Origin: Pseudoduganella albidiflava
Lineage (GTDB): Bacteria; Pseudomonadota; Gammaproteobacteria; Burkholderiales; Burkholderiaceae_D
NCBI RefSeq assembly: GCF_004322755.1
Contig: NZ_CP036401.1
Location: 2,170,001 to 2,234,000 of the forward strand
DNA length: 64,000 bases
Reading direction: 5' to 3'
Shown piece after piece: positions 53,369 to 61,196 of this stretch (the stretch's first letter is position 1; every line of letters starts with the position of its first letter). The position numbers and the translations under genes were made by a program. The notes beneath the pieces were generated by a model, which had not been told where the DNA came from, ran no database searches, and saw only the letters and a program-made list of their open reading frames with translations.

Positions 53369-54280
53369 TCACGGCGCGGGCGCGTCGAACAACCCGTTCC
53401 CGTGCCAGCGCGGCTTCTCCGGCTGGCCGGCCATCGGCACCGCCACATGGCCGAGGCCCAGCTTGCGCACCAGCCGGGGGAAGGCGCGGCAATACACCGG
53501 CTGCACGCCGGCCAGCCGCGCCAGCTGCCGGTATTCGATCACCATGCCTTGCGGCACCCGGGCAAGTACCGCCGCGACGCGGGCGCGCCAGTCGTCGTCC
53601 CAGGCGGGAAGCCGCGCCGGCAGCAGGACCACGGGATCGCCCGCGCCGATCGTGCCGCCGCACGCCACCCGGGCCAGCATGCCGCGGGCGCGGCCGATCG
53701 CCGCCGCCACGCCGGGCTGGCGTTTGTCCAGGTAACCGCATGCTTCGCAGGCAAACGTCAGCCGCAGCACCGCCTGCGGGCCCACGCGCAGCAGCGAGCC
53801 GGAAAGCAGCGCCGCGGTATCGATATCGAGCAGCAGGTTTTCGCGCAGCGCATGCGCCGGCAGGCCATGCCGCGCATACGCCGGAGCGCCGGCCAGCAGC
53901 ACCTGGCGCGGCGACAGCGGGTCGGCGTGCGCGTCGCCCCCCAGGCCAAGGCCAGCGATGGCGTCCACCGAGGGCACGGCGCGTGGCGCGTCGCGCAGCG
54001 ACGGCCGCACCATCAGGGCTTGTACGCGGCCGAGGGCAACGCCGCCATCGGCCAGGTCGGGCGGGCAAACCAGCTGAGGCGAAGGAGGAGGGGCGGGCAA
54101 GAGGATGAACGGGAGAGATGGCGAATCGGCAAGTGTAGCAGCGCTGCGTGCCGGCACGTGACTGCCGGCCACTACCGGCAGGTGCGGGGCCCGATGTGGC
54201 GCGTCCGCCACGCCTTCCCCCGCCTTGCGATTTTGTCCGGCAACGTTCGGGAACCACGCCGCCACTGCCGTTTGCCGCAT
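53369..54280 (-). CDS. MOSC-domain protein with alkyltransferase-like C-terminal domain
   Basis: This encodes up to 303 residues. The MOSC part (about 80-215) has GRVQALMVRPS, GLGLGGDAHAD, HALRENLLLDID and the conserved Cys region FACEACGYLDK, typical of sulfur-carrier domains related to molybdenum cofactor sulfurase. Residues 230-300 (VPQGMVIEYRQLARLAGVQP and GHVAVPMAG) resemble the winged-helix of O6-alkylguanine transferases or ATL proteins, but without the PCHR catalytic Cys. The N-terminal 60 residues look non-coding, so a start nearer 54090 is likely. The fusion is unusual. Confidence 0.65.
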   Translation of the reverse strand: MRQTAVAAWFPNVAGQNRKAGEGVADAPHRAPHLPVVAGSHVPARSAATLADSPSLPFILLPAPPPSPQLVCPPDLADGGVALGRVQALMVRPSLRDAPRAVPSVDAIAGLGLGGDAHADPLSPRQVLLAGAPAYARHGLPAHALRENLLLDIDTAALLSGSLLRVGPQAVLRLTFACEACGYLDKRQPGVAAAIGRARGMLARVACGGTIGAGDPVVLLPARLPAWDDDWRARVAAVLARVPQGMVIEYRQLARLAGVQPVYCRAFPRLVRKLGLGHVAVPMAGQPEKPRWHGNGLFDAPAP

Positions 54281-54445
54281 GTTGCGCCAGCCTCCGCGGG
54301 CAGCGGGACGGCCCCCGGCCCGCCCGTGCCGTTACCATGGCCGCTACCGTGGGCGATGCGGGATCCAGCCCGGCCAGTGCCGCGATGACCGCAACGGCCT
54401 TTCAATGTATGCTGCTGTATTGCAAGAAGTACTCGACGATATTCA

Positions 54446-57400
54446 ATGCGCAAAACCGGTGAATTCAGGAAGGCAACCGTGGCGCCCCGCCTGCTGCAGT
54501 GGGGCGTCGGGTGGTTGCTGGCCACCGTGGTGGGGCTCACGCTGTATGCGGCCACGGTCAAGTCGGTGGAAGACGATGCGCGCGTGCGCTTCGATAACGC
54601 GGCGCGCGCCACCCAGTACAGCATCGGTGCCAGCGTCAAGGCGTATTCGGACGTGCTGCGCGGGCTGGTGGCGCTGTTCCAGACGTCCGACAGCCTGTCG
54701 CGCCTGCAATTCCGGCAATACGTGGCCAGCCTCGACGTGTCGCGCCATTTCCCGGCCATCGAAACGATCAACTTCGCGCCCGACGTGCGGGCCGAGGAGC
54801 GCGCCGCGTTCGTGGCCGCCGTGCGCGCCGACCGCAGCGTGGATCCGGCCGGCTACCCGGGGTTCGAGATCCGCCCGCCGGGGCAGCGCGACCGCTATGC
54901 GCCGCTGGCCTGGCTGGAACCGCCGCTGCGGGAAAAGATGGGCGTCGACATCACCGCCAATCCGGCCATCGCGCGGGCCATGGACCTGTCGCGCGATACC
55001 GGCCAGATCAGCGCCTCCGGCCAGCCCGTGAAGGTGCAGGGCCCGGTACCGCACATCGGCCTGGGCATGCGCCTGCCGGTGTACCGGCGCGGCATGCCGA
55101 TCGGCGACGTGCCTGGCCGCCGCGCCGCCTACCTGGGCTCGGTGGGCATCGGCTTTTCCGTGTCGGCGCTGGTGCAGGGCGCGATCGACGAGACGGCCGA
55201 CCGCAAGGTGCGCCTGATCCTGTATTCCGACGGCACCACCCCCGTGGAACAGCGCCGCCTGCAGATCGAAAGCGACGACCGCCTGCTCTACAACGATACC
55301 GGCGCGCTGGATGCACCGGCCACGCTGCCGGACATCGTCGACGATTACTTCGTGGCCGTGCTGCCGATCGACTTCAACGGCGCGCTGTGGAAGGCGCGCT
55401 TCTACACGCCCAAGGCGGACATGATCAGCCGCTTCGACCGCCAGCTGCCGTGGATCGCGCTGGCGACCGGCTTTGCCGGCACGATGCTGCTGTACAGCTA
55501 TGTGTTCATGCTGACATCGCAGCGCCGCAACGCGCAGGAACAGCGCCGCCTGCTCGACAGCGTGCTGGACAACGTCGACGCGCACGTGTACATGAAGGAT
55601 GGCGAGCGCCGCTTCATCTATGTCAACGCGCGCATGGCGCAGGTGATGGGCCGCCCGGCCGAGCAGATCGTCGGCCGGATGGACAGCGAACTGCTGCCCA
55701 AGCGCATCGCCACCCGCGACTGGCTGGAAGACCGGGAGGTGCTGGCCGACGGCATCAAGCGCACCAGCGAGGGAACCTTCGTCGATGCGCAGGGCAATAC
55801 GCGCCACCTGTGGACGGTGAAGGCGGCCGTGGCGCTGGAGCGCGGGCCGGCCGTGATCGCGCTGTCCACCGACGTGACCGAGCTGCACGAACTGAAGGAA
55901 GCGGCGCAGGCCGCCAGCCGGGCCAAGAGCGATTTCCTGTCCAACATGAGCCATGAAATCCGCACGCCGATGAACAGCGTGATCGGCATGGCGCACCTGG
56001 CGCTGAAATCGGTGGCCGATCCGCGGCAGCGCGACTACCTGCAGAAGATCTACCACTCGGGCCAGCACCTGCTGGGCATCATCAACAACATCCTCGACTT
56101 TTCCAAGATCGAAGCGGGCAAGCTCGACCTGGAGATGCTGGATTTCCCGCTCGATGCGCTGTTCGGCAACGTTGCCACCCAGCTGGCCGACGGGGCGTCG
56201 CGGCGCGGCCTGGAGCTGGTGTTCGAGGCCTGGCCCAACGTGCCGGCGCAACTGCGCGGCGACCCCCTGCGGCTGGAACAGGTGCTGCTCAATTTCACCA
56301 GCAATGCGATCAAGTTTTCCGAGCGCGGCACGGTGTTCCTGCGCGCCCGCGTGATCGAGGAACGCGACAACCGGCTGACCGTGCGCTTCGAGGTGCAGGA
56401 CCAGGGCATCGGCATGACGCCGGCCCAGGTGGCCGGCCTGTTCCAGTCGTTCCACCAGGCCGACACGTCCACCACGCGCAAGTATGGCGGCACCGGCCTG
56501 GGGCTGGTGATCAGCAAGCAGCTGGCCGAGCTGATGGGCGGTACCGTGGGCGTGGAAAGCACGCCGGGGCGGGGCAGCACGTTCTGGTTCACGGCGCAGC
56601 TGGAAAAGGGCGTGGCGCTGCCGCCGGCGGCCAGCGACACGGTATTGGAGGAAGAGCTGCTGGCGCCGCTGCGCGGGGCCGCCATCCTGCTGGTCGAAGA
56701 CAATGTGTTCAGCCAGCAGGTCGGGCAGGAACTGATCGAGGAAGCCGGCGCCACGGTGGTGATCGCCAATAACGGGCAGGAAGCCATCGACCTGCTGCAG
56801 AAGGGCCAGTTCGATTGCGTGCTGATGGACGTGCAGATGCCGGTGATGGATGGCTTCGAAGCCACGCGCCGGATCCGCGGCCACGCGGCGCTGTCCGGCC
56901 TGACGGTGATCGCCATGACGGCCAATGCCGGGCGCGAAGACCAGCTGCGCTGCCAGGAAGCGGGAATGGACGATTTCCTGACCAAGCCGGTGGTGCCGAA
57001 CCAGCTGCTGGCCACGTTGTCGAAGTGGCTGAGCCAGCGCGTGGTGGACGGCCGTCCGGCGCAGCCAGGCACGGCCACGGCAAGCCAGGCGGTGAAGGAA
57101 GGAACGGCAAGCCAGGGTGGCGCCGGCCCGGGGGCAGCCGGCGAGGCGACGGATGGGGCGGCAAAGCACGAAGGTGCAGGACAGGGGGCAGGGCAGGCCG
57201 CTGCGGCCGGCATCCCGGCGCGGCGCGCCACGGATGTGATGGCCCCGTTCGCGCCGGCCGAGCCGCCGCTGTTCGACCCGGACGTGCTGGGCCAGACCTT
57301 CGGCAACCGGCCCGACAAGATGCGCCGCTATGCGCTGATGTTCCTGGCATCCGGGCGCGACGGGATGGTCGAGATCGAAGCGGCGCTGGCCGCGCGGGAC

Positions 57401-57631
57401 ATGAAGCGGCTGCGCGAGCTGGGGCACCGGATCAAGTCGTCGGCGCGCGCGGTCGGCGCGCTGGCCTTCGCCGAACTGTGCGTGGCGCTGGAACGGCTCA
57501 AGCCGCAGGACGACGTAGCCGCCGCCGAGCGTATCGTCGCCCACATGGGGCCCATGCTGGACCGGCTGGAGCGCTATATCGACGTGGACCTGGAACCGCT
57601 GCTGCGCGAACTGGGCAGCCAGCCCGGCTGA
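54446..57631 (+). CDS. CHASE-PAS hybrid histidine kinase with receiver and Hpt
   Basis: This encodes 1061 residues. A transmembrane helix near 20-37, a periplasmic CHASE-type sensor (about 60-330; INFAPDVRAEERAAFVAAVR), a second helix near 336-355, a PAS domain (about 370-490), HisKA with His503 in MSHEIRTPMN, an ATPase domain (GGTGLGLVISKQLAELMGG), a receiver with Asp795 in VLMDVQMPVMDG, an Ala/Gly-rich linker and a C-terminal Hpt with His994 in LGHRIKSSARAVGA. All four phosphorelay modules are on one chain. A partner output regulator is not adjacent. Confidence 0.92.
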   Translation: MRKTGEFRKATVAPRLLQWGVGWLLATVVGLTLYAATVKSVEDDARVRFDNAARATQYSIGASVKAYSDVLRGLVALFQTSDSLSRLQFRQYVASLDVSRHFPAIETINFAPDVRAEERAAFVAAVRADRSVDPAGYPGFEIRPPGQRDRYAPLAWLEPPLREKMGVDITANPAIARAMDLSRDTGQISASGQPVKVQGPVPHIGLGMRLPVYRRGMPIGDVPGRRAAYLGSVGIGFSVSALVQGAIDETADRKVRLILYSDGTTPVEQRRLQIESDDRLLYNDTGALDAPATLPDIVDDYFVAVLPIDFNGALWKARFYTPKADMISRFDRQLPWIALATGFAGTMLLYSYVFMLTSQRRNAQEQRRLLDSVLDNVDAHVYMKDGERRFIYVNARMAQVMGRPAEQIVGRMDSELLPKRIATRDWLEDREVLADGIKRTSEGTFVDAQGNTRHLWTVKAAVALERGPAVIALSTDVTELHELKEAAQAASRAKSDFLSNMSHEIRTPMNSVIGMAHLALKSVADPRQRDYLQKIYHSGQHLLGIINNILDFSKIEAGKLDLEMLDFPLDALFGNVATQLADGASRRGLELVFEAWPNVPAQLRGDPLRLEQVLLNFTSNAIKFSERGTVFLRARVIEERDNRLTVRFEVQDQGIGMTPAQVAGLFQSFHQADTSTTRKYGGTGLGLVISKQLAELMGGTVGVESTPGRGSTFWFTAQLEKGVALPPAASDTVLEEELLAPLRGAAILLVEDNVFSQQVGQELIEEAGATVVIANNGQEAIDLLQKGQFDCVLMDVQMPVMDGFEATRRIRGHAALSGLTVIAMTANAGREDQLRCQEAGMDDFLTKPVVPNQLLATLSKWLSQRVVDGRPAQPGTATASQAVKEGTASQGGAGPGAAGEATDGAAKHEGAGQGAGQAAAAGIPARRATDVMAPFAPAEPPLFDPDVLGQTFGNRPDKMRRYALMFLASGRDGMVEIEAALAARDMKRLRELGHRIKSSARAVGALAFAELCVALERLKPQDDVAAAERIVAHMGPMLDRLERYIDVDLEPLLRELGSQPG

Positions 57632-57752
57632 GCCCGTCCCCGAGCTCGTCCCTGAACCCGTCGTCGGCAATCTCCATTGCTGCAAGGCACCGGCTGGTAG
57701 GGATCGGCGATAATAGCCACCTGTCCCGCGTTTCGACCACCAAGTACACCCC

Positions 57753-60700
57753 ATGGCAACAGGCATCGCACCCGGCTTACTGATTCTGCACGGCAACCAG
57801 CTCGAACAGCTGCGTGCCGCCGTGTTCCAATGGCTGCAGGCCAACCCCCTGGCACCGCTGGAATCGGACGTGCTGCTGGTGCAGTCGAACGGCGTGGCCG
57901 AATGGCTCAAGATCGCCCTGGCGGAACAGGCGGGCGTGTGCGCCGCCACCCGCGTGGCGCTGCCGGCCCGGTTCCTGTGGGAAGCCTACCGCGCCATGCT
58001 GGGCCGCGACCGCGTGCCGCGCACGTCCGCCTTCGACAAGGGCCCGCTCACCTGGCGGCTGATGCGCCTGCTGCCGGCGCTGTTGCGCGAGGATGCCTTC
58101 GAGCCGCTGCGCCATTTCCTCAAGGGGGGCTGCCAGGAACGCCGGCTGCAGCTGGCCGAGCGGCTGTCCGACCTGTTCGACCAGTACCAGGTGTACCGCG
58201 CCGACTGGCTGGAAGACTGGGCGGCCGGGCGCGACCAGATGTGCTGCCCGCGCGGCCTGCATTACCCGCTGCCGGAAGGCCAGCGCTGGCAGGCCGCGCT
58301 GTGGCGCGCCATCATCGCCAGCGTGCCGGAGGAAGAGCGCACGCTGGGCCGCGCCGGCGTGCACACGGAATTCCTCCGCGCCGTGGCGTCGGGCGCTATG
58401 CCGGCGGCCGCGCTGCCGCGCCGCGTCGTGCTGTTCGGCGTTTCCGCGCTGCCGTACCAGACCCTGCAGGCGCTGGCGGCGCTGGCCCGGTTCACCCAGG
58501 TGATCGTGGCCGTGCCTAACCCGTGCCGCTTCTACTGGGGCGACATCATCGATGGCCGCGACCTGCTGCGCGCCGCGCGGCGCCGCCAGCCGCAGCGCAA
58601 CGGCATCGACCTGGCCAGCGTGCCGATCGAGGCGCTGCACGCCCACAGCCACCCGCTGCTGGCGAGCTGGGGCCGGCAGGGGCGCGACTATATCCGCATG
58701 CTGGATGAATTCGACGAAGCTTCCGGCGACGAGGCCGGGCACCTGCGCGTGGACCTGTTCAGCGATGGCGACGGCGACACGCTGCTGCAGCAGTTGCAGG
58801 GCGCGGTGCGCGACATGCTGCCGCTGTCCGAACACCATTTCCCCGTGCCGGACGGGGAGGACCGCTCGATCGTGTTCCACATCGCCCACAGCGTGCAGCG
58901 CGAGGTGGAAGTGCTGCACGACCAGTTGCTGGCCCGTTTCGCCGCCGATCCCACGCTGCGCCCGCGCGATATCGTCGTCATGGTCCCGGACATCGGCGTG
59001 TTCACGGCGGCCATCCACGCCGTCTTCGGCCAGTACAAGGGGGGTGGCAAGGGCGGCAATACGGGTGGTGGCAAGCGCGGAGATGCGCGCCACATCCCGT
59101 TCGAGATCGGCGACGTCAACGACCGCAGCGTAAACCCGCTGCTGGTGGCGCTGGAATGGCTGCTGCGCCTGCCGCAGCAGCGCTGCCGGCAAAGCGAGGT
59201 GCGCGACCTGCTGGACGTGCCGGCGCTGGCGGCCCGCTTCGGCCTGGCCGACGACGACCTGCCGATCCTCGGCCGCTGGATCGAAGGGGCGGGCGTGCGC
59301 TGGGGCCTGGACCGCGCCCACCGCGCCGGCCTGGGCCTGGAGCCCACCGGCGAACAGAACGCATGGATCTTCGGCATCCGCCGCATGCTGCTCGGCTATG
59401 CCAGCGGCACGGGCGGCGCCTTCGGCGACATCGAACCATACGGTGAGGTGGGCGGCCTGGATGCCGCGCTGGCCGGCTCGCTGGCCCAGCTGGTCGAAGC
59501 CCTGCTGGACTGGCGCAACCGGCTGGCCCGGCCCCGCACGCCGGCCGAGTGGGGCGAACAGGCGCGCGCGCTGCTGGTCACCTTCTTCGATGCCCGCGAC
59601 GAAGCCGACAAGCTGACCATGAACGAGTTGGGCGCGACGCTCAACGCGTGGCTGGAGACGTGCGACGGCGCCGGCTTCGACGAGCCGGTGCCGCTGTCGG
59701 TGCTGCGCGAAGCGTGGCTGGGCGCGTTGGACGAACCGTCGCTGGAACACCAGTTCGTCTCCGGCGGGGTGACGTTCTGCACGCTGATGCCGATGCGCGC
59801 CGTGCCGTTCCGGATGGTCTGCCTGCTGGGCATGAACGATGGCGATTTCCCGCGCCGCGCCAGCCGCGCCGACTTCGACCTGCTGGCGCTGCCCGGCATG
59901 GCGCGCCCCGGCGACCGCTCGCGCCGCGACGACGACCGCTACCTGATGCTGGAAGCGGTGCTGGCCGCGCGCGACGTGCTGTACGTGAGCTGGTGCGGCC
60001 GCAACGCCCGCGACAACAGCGAGCAGCCGCCGTCGGTACTGGTGGCGCAACTGCTCGACTACCTGAAGGCCGGCTGGCATCTCGACCTGCACGAACGCAC
60101 CACCGAGCACGCGCTGCAGCCATTCTCGCGCCGCTACTTCGAGCGGGGCGGCCTGCTCACCTACGCGGCCGAATGGCGCTCGGCCCACGCGCCGGGCGAG
60201 GCGCCGGCACTGCCGCCGCATGCCGAACCACAGGATGGCCAAGCCCCCGCGCTGCCGCCGTATGAACTCGACGAGCGCTTCCGCCTGAAGCTGGCCGGCC
60301 TGGTGGCCTTCCTGCGCCAGCCCGTGAAATACTTCTTCGCCCAGCGCTTCGGCGTGCGGTTCGCCGACTCGGCGCTGGTCGGCGAAGACGAGGAACCGTT
60401 CGTGCTCGATGCGCTGGACCGCTACTTCCTGGAAGACGAGATGCTGGAGGACGACGGCGCCGTGGACGAGGAGGACGTGCGCGCCAGCCTGGTGGAACGG
60501 GCGGCCCGGCTGCAGCGCGAAGGCGTGCTGCCGATCGGCGTGATCGGCGACCGCGTGCGCGACAACCTGATCGAAGCGCTGCTGCCGGTGCGCCGCGCCT
60601 GGCTGCAGTTGCGCGGCGCGTTCCCGGAGGCGGCGCCCAAGCTGCCGGTCGGCCTGGAACTGGACGGCGTGGTGCTGGAAGACTGGATCGACGGCCTGCG

Positions 60701-61196
60701 CGCCGACGGCAACGCCAAGGTATGGCTGGCGCAGATGTCGTCCAAGGCGCTGGACAAGTCCGGCCAGCCGCGGGGCGACAAGCTGGCGGCCGCCTGGCTG
60801 CGCCAGCTGGCCGCCGCGGCGCAGGGCGTGCCCGTGACGGGCCTGCTGGTGGCGCGCGATGCGGTGCTGTCGATGCCGCCGCTCGACGGCGAAGCGGCGC
60901 GCGCCGCGCTGGCCGGCCTGGTCGCCCTGTGGCGGCGCGGCATGGACGGGCCGCTGCCGGTGGCCAGCAAGACAGCGCTGGCGCTGCTGTCCGGCGGCGA
61001 CCCGCGCGAGACCTACGAGCATGGCTTCGACCGCCGCGGCGAGAAGGACGACATGTGCCTGTACCGGCTGTGGCCGGAGTACGGCGACCTGCAGGCCGAA
61101 CCGGGATTCGCCGCGACCGCGCGCGCCCTGTATGGACCGCTGGTCGACTGGCTGGCCACCGTCGAGGTGCAGCCGATCGAGGGAGGCCAGCCATGA
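57753..61196 (+). CDS. recC: Exodeoxyribonuclease V gamma subunit
   Basis: This encodes 1147 residues. RecC is the scaffold and Chi-recognition subunit of RecBCD. The N-terminus LLILHGNQLEQLRAAVFQWL and QSNGVAEWLKIALAEQAGV are typical, as are VMVPDIGVFTAAIHAVFG and the C-terminal nuclease-like fold around FRQPVKYFFAQRFGVRF-type residues (FLRQPVKYFF). A Gly/Lys-rich insertion (KGGGKGGNTGGGKRG, about residues 430-445) follows the VFGQYKGG region. The stop overlaps the recB start by 4 bases (ATGA). Confidence 0.94.
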   Translation: MATGIAPGLLILHGNQLEQLRAAVFQWLQANPLAPLESDVLLVQSNGVAEWLKIALAEQAGVCAATRVALPARFLWEAYRAMLGRDRVPRTSAFDKGPLTWRLMRLLPALLREDAFEPLRHFLKGGCQERRLQLAERLSDLFDQYQVYRADWLEDWAAGRDQMCCPRGLHYPLPEGQRWQAALWRAIIASVPEEERTLGRAGVHTEFLRAVASGAMPAAALPRRVVLFGVSALPYQTLQALAALARFTQVIVAVPNPCRFYWGDIIDGRDLLRAARRRQPQRNGIDLASVPIEALHAHSHPLLASWGRQGRDYIRMLDEFDEASGDEAGHLRVDLFSDGDGDTLLQQLQGAVRDMLPLSEHHFPVPDGEDRSIVFHIAHSVQREVEVLHDQLLARFAADPTLRPRDIVVMVPDIGVFTAAIHAVFGQYKGGGKGGNTGGGKRGDARHIPFEIGDVNDRSVNPLLVALEWLLRLPQQRCRQSEVRDLLDVPALAARFGLADDDLPILGRWIEGAGVRWGLDRAHRAGLGLEPTGEQNAWIFGIRRMLLGYASGTGGAFGDIEPYGEVGGLDAALAGSLAQLVEALLDWRNRLARPRTPAEWGEQARALLVTFFDARDEADKLTMNELGATLNAWLETCDGAGFDEPVPLSVLREAWLGALDEPSLEHQFVSGGVTFCTLMPMRAVPFRMVCLLGMNDGDFPRRASRADFDLLALPGMARPGDRSRRDDDRYLMLEAVLAARDVLYVSWCGRNARDNSEQPPSVLVAQLLDYLKAGWHLDLHERTTEHALQPFSRRYFERGGLLTYAAEWRSAHAPGEAPALPPHAEPQDGQAPALPPYELDERFRLKLAGLVAFLRQPVKYFFAQRFGVRFADSALVGEDEEPFVLDALDRYFLEDEMLEDDGAVDEEDVRASLVERAARLQREGVLPIGVIGDRVRDNLIEALLPVRRAWLQLRGAFPEAAPKLPVGLELDGVVLEDWIDGLRADGNAKVWLAQMSSKALDKSGQPRGDKLAAAWLRQLAAAAQGVPVTGLLVARDAVLSMPPLDGEAARAALAGLVALWRRGMDGPLPVASKTALALLSGGDPRETYEHGFDRRGEKDDMCLYRLWPEYGDLQAEPGFAATARALYGPLVDWLATVEVQPIEGGQP

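Noticed and set aside
54443..57949. 1168-codon minus-strand frame opposite the CHASE kinase
   Set aside because: It is a shadow of the biased codons of the kinase gene, which has all expected motifs.
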